A stretch of DNA of 64,000 nt from the NCBI GenBank assembly GCA_041656295.1, contig JBBADV010000002.1, positions 186,001 through 250,000 of the forward strand. Reading direction: 5' to 3'. Positions within the stretch are counted from its first letter, which is position 1. The number at the start of each line of letters is the position of its first letter. This DNA is from Kiritimatiellales bacterium (GTDB lineage: Bacteria; Verrucomicrobiota; Kiritimatiellia; Kiritimatiellales; Tichowtungiaceae). Under the pieces are notes generated by a model. It ran no database searches. It was not told the origin of the DNA and saw nothing but the letters and a program-made list of their open reading frames with translations. Below are positions 17,819 to 26,100 of this stretch, piece after piece. Position numbers and translations under genes: made by a program.

Positions 17819-18037
17819 TTGCATAATGATGCGCAGGAATTGAACAACGTTCGCGATGAACGCGCACCGGAAATTGCGGAATTTATTGAAATACATGCTG
17901 CGCCGTTTTTTGCAGCAACGACTGAGCGGGTTCCCTCATTGTGGAAAACATCACAGCCGTATTCGATGCGGGACGGGCGCAATCTGTATTTTGAAATTCC
18001 GGGAGAAAATAAAATAAACCGGCATAAGCGCGGATAA
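17819..18037 (+). pseudogene. Possible sulfatase C-terminal remnant
   Basis: Directly after the PEP-CTERM remnant, an open frame reads AQELNNVRDERAPEIAEFIE and continues for about 65 codons, with no start or ribosome site. ELNNV is typical of the last domain of type I sulfatases (xDPxELNNL), but the following sequence is not diagnostic. It may be the tail of a deleted sulfatase gene. Confidence 0.3.
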
Positions 18038-18041
18038 AAAT

Positions 18042-18070
18042 GGCAGGGCGTGCAGTCCTTTGTGCGCCGC
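18042..18070. repeat. Dispersed GGCAGGGC repeat
   Basis: GGCAGGGCGTGCAGTCC and the following bases to 18070 match 45666-45694 with four changes in 29 bases. Both copies lie between genes. Confidence 0.45.
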
Positions 18071-18109
18071 ACAGACGTAAAGAAATTTTTTAAAAAAAGA
18101 GTGAAAATT

Positions 18110-21100
18110 ATGTTTAGCGGGGGAAAGAAAATGGTTTCAATCATTTTTACGGCGATGTTTTCGGTGCTGTCATTTGCGGCGGACGGCGCGGATGCAATAC
18201 AGATTAAAAGCTGGGCGGCTTCCGGCCCGGCAACATTTGATTCAACTGTCGTACGCAGTGAATTCGGCAACCCGTCGTTGCGGATTGAACGGATCGGCGG
18301 CGCGGGAACACCGGAGTTTTTATCAGATAAAATTCCGCTGCCGGACGGCGAAGATCAATGGATTGTTTCCGGCTGGATGAAATTAAAAGATTTATATTTT
18401 GAAGATCCGAGTTTTCGATCCACTGTAACCTGTCAGTGGTTTGATAAAAATGGAAATCCTGTGCAGGGCGACGGTGCGGTGTTTAACAGTTATGATATCC
18501 AGCAGCAGGAGCGCTTTTCGCTGAGCTCAGGAACTCTTTTAGCGTTCGACTGGATTTATATTCAGAAGCTCATCCGGCGCCCTTCCAGCGCAATGCAGAT
18601 TCAGTTTAAATTCGGATTTGCCCAAGGTGATGGTACGGCATGGCTGACGGATTTATATATGCGTTCCGCCGCCAATGCGATGGATTCCGGCGGCGCGCTG
18701 CTGCCGGCGCCGGCTTTCCGTTTTCGCGACGGAGCGTATGCATTAAAGGATTCAAATAAAGATAATCTGCCGCTCTTTTCTCCCGGTGAGCCGGTGACGT
18801 TTTCAATTTTCCCATCCGAAGGAAGCTGGGAAAAACTTATAATAAAACTGACTGACCGGGACGGCGGCATCTTATGGAGCGCCGGGCAGTCTGTCGCCGG
18901 CAGTCAAGAGGTTATGATTACGATCCCGGCGGATGTTGTGCGCGATGTGCCGTGTGAACTGCTTGAACTGAATTTGAAACTGACCGGAACCGGAATTCAA
19001 TCGGAAACTGCGCTGATCGGATTCGGAATTCTGCCGGCGCGCGAGCCGATATCGCGCGAAGCTCAATTGAACTCTCCATTCGGAATGATCGGCAGCAATG
19101 CATCGACTACACCGCGCGGAATGGAAATGATGCGCCGTACCGGCATTCAGTGGGTTCGTCAGCGCGGGCAGCGCTGGTATCAGCCGGAGCGGGATGTCCC
19201 GCAGGAGATTGCCGACGGGCAGTTTGTTAAAGATTCCAAACGCCTTTATGATAACGGCTTCATGCCGCTGATTCAGATTTTCGGGGTTCCGGCGCCGGAC
19301 TGGGCGCTGGATCCGGACTGGTTCCATCGCGGCAATAAGCAGCATCTGCTGGTCGAACCGTTTAAAGAATGGATGACGAATGTGGCCGGGTCGATGCCGG
19401 AAGAATTTATCTATTTCAAAATGCTGAATGAACGCGACCGTGATCCGCGCCCGGAATATCTGGATAAGTTTGTTGAGTTGATGAGCGCCGGCGCGGCTGC
19501 GTTTCGTGCCGTTCGTCCGGATGCAATCATCAGCATGGACGGCGGATTCACGCCGGAGATTGTCACCTATCTGCTTGAACGCGGATTTTATGATCATCTG
19601 GATTCCGTCGATTATCATTTATACGGCGATTTTAATCTCGTACTTGATTTGAACGACCGGCTGAAGCTGGTCCGCGACGCCGGGTATCAACCGGCGGTGA
19701 TCGCCAGCGAGTTGGGCGTGGTTACAGGCTCCGGCGAGCCTACGGTTGATCCGCGTAAAATCGCGCGCGGACTGTTCCGTAATGTTTCAAGCTGGCTCGC
19801 CATCGGCGGCACGCAGTTTTATGAATTTCTCTGGGGAACCATCGACGACAGAACAACACAGATGTTTGCGAATCAGTTTCTTGTTTCCGGCGACGGCGAT
19901 TTCCCGACGGCCAGTCTGTTTGCCTACGCACAGCTCAGCCGCGTGCTCGAAGGCGCGAAACTGCTTAACGGGCCGGTGCTGACGAACGGCCTTCATATCA
20001 TGTCGTTCATGCGCGGCGATGAGCGGACGGACATGATCTGGGCGGACGGCGAACGCGCGCGCGCCGGCTGGAAGGGCGCCGGTGAGTTAACGGTCATTGA
20101 AGCGCTCGGACGAACAACGGTGCTGCATCCGTCAGAGAACGGAGTGATTATTGAAGTTGGCCGCGCGCCGGTGATGGTTATTTCAAAAGCGGAAGTAGAA
20201 ATTATCAACGCCGGCGAAGTGTTTCCGGCCGCGCCGGCGTTTGCGGTTTCGCAAAACGGCGGATTAATTTCCGCACGCGCCGCAACGGAATGGACGGTTG
20301 CGCCGGTGCTGCCGCGCGGATGGACGGCGGAGTCCGCCGGTCGTCAATCGTGGAACGTTTCAATGCCCGCCGGCGTTTTGAATGGCGACTATACATTGCG
20401 GTGGCGCCTGTCAGACGCCGCCGGTAAAGACCGCGCCTTCGTGTTTGATGCGCTGACTGTTGTGCCGGAGCTGAGTGTTGAAGTGATTGGAAATGTGAAG
20501 AGCGGCGGAAAGGAAGCCGATATCGTTTTACAGAATCGCGGCAGCTCGGCATGGAACGGAAATATTGAAACCGTATCTCCGCCGGAAGGCCGTCTGTTTC
20601 CCGAAACAAAACTCTGGAAGAATGTGACTGTGCCGGCGGGCGAAACCGTCCGGCTGACATGGAAAATGAATCAGCCGTTTCCGGCAAATGAATATGATAA
20701 AGATCCCGTGTTTACCATCCGGCTGATGTCCGGCGACCGTCCGCCGGTTGAAATAAAATCGCGGACAACCTTCCGCGAGATTCCAAAATTCAGCGGCTTT
20801 ATTTCGGCGGATGGAAATCTGAATGAATGGACAAACGCCCGGTGGATGGAAATTCCGGCGGAACGGTTTGTCCGGTTGAATCGCGACGGTTCGGAATATA
20901 TTCCGGCAAATAAAGCACGCGTTGCGCTGGCGCACGGCGAAAAGTGGCTGGCATTGGCGGTTGAAGTGACCGATTCGATCCATTGGAATGAACATCCGCC
21001 GGCGACGATGTGGCAGGGCGACGGCATTGAATTTGTGCTTGGCGTTCGCCCCGGTAATAAACAGGAACTGCCGGCGGAATTTTACAAGCTGGGCCTTGCT

Positions 21101-21397
21101 CTGACTCAAGGCGAAGAGGTTGCATACGGCTATCGTTGGCCGGCAGGACATCGCTGGGCGGAAGGGAATTGGGCCGGACAGAAACGCTGGGCGGTTGTCA
21201 GAACAGAAGATAATCGTACAATTTATGAACTTGTATTGTTTTACGATCATCTGCGATTGACGAATAATGACGGAATTTCTTTTGGAATGGCGATTGATGA
21301 TTCCGATGAAACAAAAGCGCGGCAGGGATATCTGCCGCTGTTCGGCGGCGTTGTCAAAATAGATGTCGAAAAACAGGGATGGTTTACGCTGGAGTGA
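18110..21397 (+). CDS. Large secreted clan-A glycoside hydrolase with C-terminal CBM9-like domain
   Basis: The protein has 1095 residues. The start at 18110 is preferred to 18050; an ATG at 18131 with GGGGGAAAG before it is an alternative. Either start gives a signal peptide ending near ADGADA. Domains in order: an N-terminal carbohydrate-binding-like sandwich (about 30-210), a second sandwich (about 215-325), a TIM barrel (about 330-600) with likely acid/base Glu441 (KMLNERD) and nucleophile Glu534 (VIASELGV), beta domains, and a CBM9/DOMON-like domain (about 905-1090; SADGNLNEW, DGIEFVLG). The two Glu on strands 4 and 7 fit clan GH-A, nearest to GH39-like enzymes. The substrate is unknown. 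It is flanked by decayed sulfatase pieces, so a sulfated polysaccharide is plausible. Confidence 0.8.
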   Translation: MFSGGKKMVSIIFTAMFSVLSFAADGADAIQIKSWAASGPATFDSTVVRSEFGNPSLRIERIGGAGTPEFLSDKIPLPDGEDQWIVSGWMKLKDLYFEDPSFRSTVTCQWFDKNGNPVQGDGAVFNSYDIQQQERFSLSSGTLLAFDWIYIQKLIRRPSSAMQIQFKFGFAQGDGTAWLTDLYMRSAANAMDSGGALLPAPAFRFRDGAYALKDSNKDNLPLFSPGEPVTFSIFPSEGSWEKLIIKLTDRDGGILWSAGQSVAGSQEVMITIPADVVRDVPCELLELNLKLTGTGIQSETALIGFGILPAREPISREAQLNSPFGMIGSNASTTPRGMEMMRRTGIQWVRQRGQRWYQPERDVPQEIADGQFVKDSKRLYDNGFMPLIQIFGVPAPDWALDPDWFHRGNKQHLLVEPFKEWMTNVAGSMPEEFIYFKMLNERDRDPRPEYLDKFVELMSAGAAAFRAVRPDAIISMDGGFTPEIVTYLLERGFYDHLDSVDYHLYGDFNLVLDLNDRLKLVRDAGYQPAVIASELGVVTGSGEPTVDPRKIARGLFRNVSSWLAIGGTQFYEFLWGTIDDRTTQMFANQFLVSGDGDFPTASLFAYAQLSRVLEGAKLLNGPVLTNGLHIMSFMRGDERTDMIWADGERARAGWKGAGELTVIEALGRTTVLHPSENGVIIEVGRAPVMVISKAEVEIINAGEVFPAAPAFAVSQNGGLISARAATEWTVAPVLPRGWTAESAGRQSWNVSMPAGVLNGDYTLRWRLSDAAGKDRAFVFDALTVVPELSVEVIGNVKSGGKEADIVLQNRGSSAWNGNIETVSPPEGRLFPETKLWKNVTVPAGETVRLTWKMNQPFPANEYDKDPVFTIRLMSGDRPPVEIKSRTTFREIPKFSGFISADGNLNEWTNARWMEIPAERFVRLNRDGSEYIPANKARVALAHGEKWLALAVEVTDSIHWNEHPPATMWQGDGIEFVLGVRPGNKQELPAEFYKLGLALTQGEEVAYGYRWPAGHRWAEGNWAGQKRWAVVRTEDNRTIYELVLFYDHLRLTNNDGISFGMAIDDSDETKARQGYLPLFGGVVKIDVEKQGWFTLE

Positions 21398-21406
21398 TGA
21401 ATAACA

Positions 21407-21437
21407 CCGGCGCAGTCAGCGTACTGTACTGCGCCGG
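21407..21437 (+). terminator. Hairpin after the large hydrolase
   Basis: CCGGCGCAGT pairs perfectly with ACTGCGCCGG over an 11-base loop, 10 bp after the stop codon. No T run follows, but the stem is strong. Confidence 0.55.
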
Positions 21438-21533
21438 GTTAATCGCTTTAATGTTTCACCGGTTGCGGAATGTTTTCTGTACCGGTAATTTCTCCGCTTA
21501 AAAAAACGGAGGATTTTATGAAAGAGTTTGTAG

Positions 21534-21824
21534 TCAGATCCGTTATGTGTTCCGAGCCGGATTTCTCTGATGAAAGGAATCTATCCATTAACATCCGGAT
21601 ATGCCGGCGGCGGCGTTTTTCCGCCGGTGGATGACGACAGTCTGCTCGACCAGTTGAAAGCTGCGGGATATACAACGTATCTTTCCGGCAGGGAACATTA
21701 TTTCGGCTCCGGTAGAAAACGAGTCGCGACGATCCGTCGCCTGGCGCTGCCGCGCGGTATGATTAATTTTTGCAGCGCTTCACAATATGCATCAGCCGTC
21801 GGAAATTCAGGAAGCGCTGTATGA
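21534..21824 (+). pseudogene. Sulfatase N-terminal fragment with active-site signature
   Basis: This frame has no start of its own and reads SDPLCVPSRISLMKGIYP, followed by PPVDDDSLLDQLKAAGYTTY. CVPSR is the C-x-P-S-R signature of type I sulfatases, whose Cys (codon at 21546) becomes formylglycine, and LKxAGYxT is the usual next helix and strand. About 75 recognisable residues remain out of the usual 450 or more. Just upstream, a good ribosome site (GGAGGATTTT) and ATG at 21518 open a different frame (MKEFVV) that runs into the fragment out of register, so this is a chimera of broken genes. Confidence 0.65.
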
Positions 21825-22035
21825 TTCACGATCAGAAAACACTGACCGGATCGTGGGTAACCAATCTGTGGCGCATGGAGAACTCGTTGAACGGATCGTG
21901 CGTTGGAACATCCATCCCGCTGATTTAATCACACACCGCTTTCCGCTCGAAAAAGCTTCGGAAGCTTACGCATTGATGGCTTCAGGGAAATGCGGTAAAG
22001 TCGCGGTATGTTTTGATGAAGAACTTCTTTCGTAA
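21822..22035 (+). pseudogene. C-terminal fragment of a zinc dehydrogenase, frameshifted
   Basis: The sequence aligns with the last 70 or so codons of the dehydrogenase at 7502-8605 (8397 onward). MIHDQKTLTGSWVTNLWRM is in one frame. A missing base near 21879 moves the rest, ELVERIVRWNIHPADLITHR, to another frame, ending in the stop at 22035. The 47 bases from 21919 are identical to the copy at 8499. The fragment follows the sulfatase piece directly and lies 9 bp before fucose mutarotase, so an intact dehydrogenase-fucU pair probably once stood here. Confidence 0.7.
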
Positions 22036-22044
22036 AGGAACAGT

Positions 22045-22476
22045 ATGTTAAAAGGAATTTCGCCGGTGATTGCACCGGAATTATTAAAAGTGCTGGCGGA
22101 GATGGGGCATGGAGACGAGATTGTTTTGTCGGACGCACACTTCCCGGGACACACGGTTTGCAAAAAAGTTATTCGCGCTGACGGTATCCGGATTCCGGCG
22201 CTGCTTGAAGGCATTATTCCGCTGTTTGAACTCGACAGTTATGACGATCCGCTGATTATGATGGCGCCGGTTTCCGGTGACGAACTGGATCCGGCGGTTG
22301 AAGAGAGTTATCTCGCCGCGATTCGCAAGGGCGGTGCAAATCCATCACCAGTCAAACGCATCGGCCGGTTTGAATTTTATGAGCGTGCCCAAAGCGCTTA
22401 TGCCTGCGTAGTTACCGGCGAACTCGCCAAATACGGCAATCTGATTTTGAAAAAAGGTGTGACGCCGGTGAAATAG
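22045..22476 (+). CDS. fucU: L-fucose mutarotase (RbsD/FucU family)
   Basis: The protein has 143 residues, the usual length of the family. MLKGISPVIAPELLKVLAEM leads to GHGDEIVLSDAHFP with the catalytic His22 and the conserved Asp24. The C-terminus, VTGELAKYGNLILKKG, also matches FucU. The enzyme interconverts alpha and beta forms of L-fucose (or another sugar) in the cytoplasm to feed catabolism. The ribosome site AAAGGAAC precedes the ATG. It stands beside a broken dehydrogenase and a broken sulfatase, remains of what may have been a sulfated-fucan locus. RbsD-like activity on ribose cannot be excluded, but the motif and length favour FucU. Confidence 0.85.
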   Translation: MLKGISPVIAPELLKVLAEMGHGDEIVLSDAHFPGHTVCKKVIRADGIRIPALLEGIIPLFELDSYDDPLIMMAPVSGDELDPAVEESYLAAIRKGGANPSPVKRIGRFEFYERAQSAYACVVTGELAKYGNLILKKGVTPVK

Positions 22477-22523
22477 TGGAAGCGGCATCCTGCCACTGAC
22501 CAGAGGCTGGAAGCCTCTTCCAC
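22476..22523. repeat. Inverted repeat between convergent genes
   Basis: GTGGAAG pairs with CTTCCAC, and internally AGGCTGGAAGCCT forms a small hairpin. It overlaps the last base of fucU and ends just before the convergent GT2 gene. It may serve as a two-way terminator or be a REP-like element. Confidence 0.45.
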
Positions 22524-22526
22524 AAT

Positions 22527-23828
22527 TTATACAGCAGAAGGTTCCGGTTCAACATTTCCGGCGGCGAGGCTGTTGCCGTTTTTGTGCACTATAAACCATT
22601 GCATCGGAAGTCCGAATACGGCACAGGTGAGTCCTTTGCTGATAAAGAAGAGCAGGACGATACCGATGGTGAAGGATGCAAGGATGAGTCTCCAGAGGCT
22701 TCGGATGCTGGCGCCGGCGATAAAGCTGGCGCATAAACTTGAAACGAGCATCCCGCTGGCAAAGAGAAAATTGAGCGCTGTTTGAATACCAATGACCCCG
22801 GCAGAAACCGGTGCAGCGATGTCATCGATACCCCATGCGCTGGCGGCGTTGAGCACCCCGAGAATGAGCGTGAGCATAAACAGAATGACCATGGCATAGC
22901 CGCCGGCGAAACAGATGGCGGCGGCTTTAGCGCGCGCATGCGTGATACGCGAGAAGAAGAGCGTGCGCCCGTTCTTGATGAAAGCACGCATGACGCCATA
23001 CGCCCAGCGCATCTGCTGCCGGAAAAGATCACGCGGTGTATAGGGAACTTCACAGGCGATCGGCAGATCGTGCAGATAGGCGATGCGGTTGCCGGCGGCG
23101 ATAGTGCGCAGGGAATAATCGACATCTTCAGTCAGTGCGCCGGGTGTCCAGCCGCCGTTTTCAATGAGCAAATCTTTGCGGATGAGTTCGCCGGAACCGC
23201 AAAAAACGCCGGTATTTGCGAAGTGTTTGAGCCAGGGCAGGATGACGATGTGAATGATGTTGATAATTCCGGCGCCGAGCAGTGTGGTGAAATTCTGGTG
23301 CGTGTTTGAAATGCGCCACGAAGCCTGTACGCCGGCGAGTTCAGGATGTTCGATCACAGGCTGAACGATGCGCCGGAGAAAATCTTTTTCCGGCAGAAAA
23401 TCGGAGTCGAAGATCAGGATATAATCGCCGGTGGTTTCAGCAAGCATATGGTTCAGGTTGCCGGGCTTGAACCCGGTATTACTGCCGCGCCGGCAGACTT
23501 TAACGCGCGGATGTCTAGCGGCAAAGATGTCAATCTGTTTGGAAATTCCGGAATTACTGCTGTCATCGCCGATCAGGATCTGAAGGCGGTCACCCGGATA
23601 GTCAAATTCCAGACAGCGCCTTGCACAGTTGAGCGCGGCGAGTTCATTATACGTCGGAATTTGAACGGTGACACGCGGCAGGTTTTTTCCTCCGGCAGTC
23701 GCCGGCGTTTTTTTACGGCGCCGGATGAGCACAACAACGGTTAAAAGAAAATATGCCGCCGACACTGTAAATGTCGCCTGCATAGCGATATTAAATCCTG
23801 TCTGAATCCACTCGTGAAGCGTTTCCAT
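22527..23828 (-). CDS. Membrane GT2 glycosyltransferase, cellulose-synthase-like
   Basis: The protein has 433 residues. The start at 23828 (AACAGGAT before ATG) is chosen over a far upstream in-frame ATG that would lie deep in the next gene. There is an N-terminal membrane helix (about 13-35), then a GT2 domain with VQIPTYNE, GDDSS (88-89), DSD (141-143), TED (233-235) and QQMRW (271-275). These are the D, DxD, TED and QxxRW motifs of processive enzymes such as cellulose or hyaluronan synthases. Several C-terminal membrane helices follow. It probably polymerises or transfers a sugar at the inner membrane. Its first 38 bp overlap the end of the GreA-like gene, so it is translationally coupled. 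Confidence 0.88.
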   Translation of the reverse strand: METLHEWIQTGFNIAMQATFTVSAAYFLLTVVVLIRRRKKTPATAGGKNLPRVTVQIPTYNELAALNCARRCLEFDYPGDRLQILIGDDSSNSGISKQIDIFAARHPRVKVCRRGSNTGFKPGNLNHMLAETTGDYILIFDSDFLPEKDFLRRIVQPVIEHPELAGVQASWRISNTHQNFTTLLGAGIINIIHIVILPWLKHFANTGVFCGSGELIRKDLLIENGGWTPGALTEDVDYSLRTIAAGNRIAYLHDLPIACEVPYTPRDLFRQQMRWAYGVMRAFIKNGRTLFFSRITHARAKAAAICFAGGYAMVILFMLTLILGVLNAASAWGIDDIAAPVSAGVIGIQTALNFLFASGMLVSSLCASFIAGASIRSLWRLILASFTIGIVLLFFISKGLTCAVFGLPMQWFIVHKNGNSLAAGNVEPEPSAV

Positions 23829-25959
23829 ATCCTGTTCCGTTAATCCACTCCTTAATATGCTCCGGCAGCGGTGTAACCGCAATAATTTCTGCTTCAACGG
23901 TTTCTTTTTCTGCGGACGGAACCGTGACGCAACTGCCGGGCTTTTTTCCGATGAGCGCCTGCGCCATTCCCGTTTGACAGGAGATGATACCGAGCGGTTC
24001 ATTTTGATCCCACTCGCCGAGGATAAACCATGTTTCGCGCCGGCCGCCGGCATACGCCAGTTCAACGCCGGTGGCAATTCCGGCAGCATCTGCAGGGAAA
24101 CCGGCGAAGTCTGTCGGCCTTACTTCATCGAGCGCGTTCTGAAGTTCCTCTGCCTGCAGTCCGAGCAGCCGCTGCTTTTCTTTGGCGTATTTATATTCCG
24201 CGTTTTCACGCAGATCGCCGTAACTGCGCGCGAGTTCGATTTCGCGCGAGTTTTCGAGAATTTCTTTTTTCAGGATGACCTCAAAGTGGTGTTTGCGCTG
24301 GTTATAGGTACGATACGATGTGATTCGTTTTTTCTTTTCTTTCGGCGCGGTGCCGGAGTTTTTCTTGAGAACCACCTCATGCAGATCGGGGCTGAGTTTA
24401 ATCATTTTGGCCTGCAGACTCTGCCGGTCAAGTTTACTCCACACCGGTGATTCACTGATGCGGCGCATAAAATCCCGGCGCTGTGAATCGTTCATCTCCG
24501 CCAGAACTGTTTTTAATACTGCCGTATTCTCAATCTGCTCGCGCAACTGATTCTGTGCACGGAGCGCCGCGCCGCTGTGTTCCTGTTCAATCAGCTCAAC
24601 TGTCTGGAGTGCCAGATCAGCGCGGTCTGTCAGATTCCATCCGGCGGTGCGATCTTCATTGCGCAGAATCCAGAGCAGCAGCGCCGGAGTGCACTCGCGC
24701 TTGCGAACCGTATCGCGAATCCGCCCGCTTAATTCCTCGCCGGCGCCGCTGCGAATCAGCACTTCCATTGTTTCATTGAGTGCGGCGAACCCCAATTCCG
24801 GCAAGCGGCGCAGCAGAACACCTTTGGCTGCTTCGGTTGCAGTGAACAGCAAATTAATGAACGCATGCACAAAACGCGCCGGCAGCTCTTCGAGCAGTAC
24901 CGGCAGCTCTTCGCATTCCGCCAGTTTTTTCAACTCAGCCAAATGATCAACGCCGGCGGGTTCGATATGAAACTGTCCGGAATAGACCAGTGCCCGCGCA
25001 ATCCAGCCCGGCTGATTCAGTGTGCCGCCCTTTATTGCAAAGCCAAGCCGGTCGGCAATTGCGTCCTGCATAAACGGTTCGAATGCCGGGAACTGTTGAT
25101 TCTGAATTTCGTCGAATTTGCTGAAGAGTGACGGAACATCGCGTTCATTTTTAAATTTATCAAACCATGCCTCGTTATACGACTTTGCTTTGCGGCGCAA
25201 ACGCAGCGGATCGGTGCGCTTCGCCGGGATTTCAACCAGCGGATCATTTTTTAAATCCCTGCGTGCTGTATCCCAGAATTTTTTCCACTCCGCTTCCGTA
25301 GCGAGGATATCCGGCACAAAATGGTCCTGAATTCCCGTAATCGGCTGAGGGCCGTAGCTGCGCAGGGTGATGCGAATCACCTCCGCCGGGTTTTCTTTCA
25401 GCAGACGAAGAAATTCGTCAGGGCGGTTGTGCCGGATGGCCAGCAGATGATCTTCTGTGAGCACATCAAGCGCTGCGGCGGCATAAGAGAACGCAAGCTC
25501 GTGTTCGCCTTTCTTTTCAAATGTAACCTCGAGTTTCTGATAAAACGGATCGACACGGCTGACAACGCCGAAACCCCACGTCTTGGAATAGCAGAGCTTG
25601 CCTTTTTTCAGCGTGCGCAGATGTTTCAGGCGCGAAAAAGCCTCTTCAGTAGAAGAGGCTTTGGCGAATGCCGGTTCAATGAATTTCTGCTCTTTACGGT
25701 TGGCATTAAACATATCCAGCAGCGCTTTTTGAGCTGCAGCAATTGACGTTTCCTGCCGCAGCGCCGCCCATTCATAAACGACGATGGCTTCATCGAAAAG
25801 TTTACGGTACATCAATGCATCTTTCGCCACGTCCGCCCACTCGAGTGCACGGACTTCTTTACCGTCAGCGGCCAGCGCATCAAACTCCTCCACCAGTTCT
25901 TCCGCCGGAACGGGATCAGCTTCAAGCAGAGTCAGCAGCTCTTCTTCGGTCAACGCCAT
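23791..25959 (-). CDS. Long GreA-domain protein (transcript cleavage factor fusion)
   Basis: The protein has 722 residues, compared with about 158 for ordinary GreA. The last 170 residues are GreA-like: the coiled-coil tip ELARSYGDLRENAEYKYAK with acidic residues, then the FKBP-like domain with ALIGKKPGSCVTVP. The first 550 residues are helical repeats of unknown role, with a small beta module near 115-165. Chlamydial GreA has the same unusual length, so this architecture appears to be a PVC trait. It probably rescues backtracked RNA polymerase, with the N-terminal part mediating further contacts. The ATG at 25959 follows GAGGATCCC. It lies between mgtE and the GT2 gene on the same strand. 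Confidence 0.82.
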   Translation of the reverse strand: MALTEEELLTLLEADPVPAEELVEEFDALAADGKEVRALEWADVAKDALMYRKLFDEAIVVYEWAALRQETSIAAAQKALLDMFNANRKEQKFIEPAFAKASSTEEAFSRLKHLRTLKKGKLCYSKTWGFGVVSRVDPFYQKLEVTFEKKGEHELAFSYAAAALDVLTEDHLLAIRHNRPDEFLRLLKENPAEVIRITLRSYGPQPITGIQDHFVPDILATEAEWKKFWDTARRDLKNDPLVEIPAKRTDPLRLRRKAKSYNEAWFDKFKNERDVPSLFSKFDEIQNQQFPAFEPFMQDAIADRLGFAIKGGTLNQPGWIARALVYSGQFHIEPAGVDHLAELKKLAECEELPVLLEELPARFVHAFINLLFTATEAAKGVLLRRLPELGFAALNETMEVLIRSGAGEELSGRIRDTVRKRECTPALLLWILRNEDRTAGWNLTDRADLALQTVELIEQEHSGAALRAQNQLREQIENTAVLKTVLAEMNDSQRRDFMRRISESPVWSKLDRQSLQAKMIKLSPDLHEVVLKKNSGTAPKEKKKRITSYRTYNQRKHHFEVILKKEILENSREIELARSYGDLRENAEYKYAKEKQRLLGLQAEELQNALDEVRPTDFAGFPADAAGIATGVELAYAGGRRETWFILGEWDQNEPLGIISCQTGMAQALIGKKPGSCVTVPSAEKETVEAEIIAVTPLPEHIKEWINGTGYGNASRVDSDRI

Positions 25960-26100
25960 CGGGATCCTCCTCAGGGGGTTAAAATATCAAAAAAACCGAT
26001 ACCATACGGCGTCCCGGCGTGCCTTGCAAAGAGAAAGCGGAAGGAATTAAAGCCTAAAGTCTGAAAAATCCTGTAACCGCCGGTCGCCGAATTCGCCAGA

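Noticed and set aside
18872..19618. Minus-strand frame of 248 codons inside the large hydrolase
   Set aside because: The opposite strand encodes catalytic motifs of a real enzyme; the frame is a by-product of codon bias.
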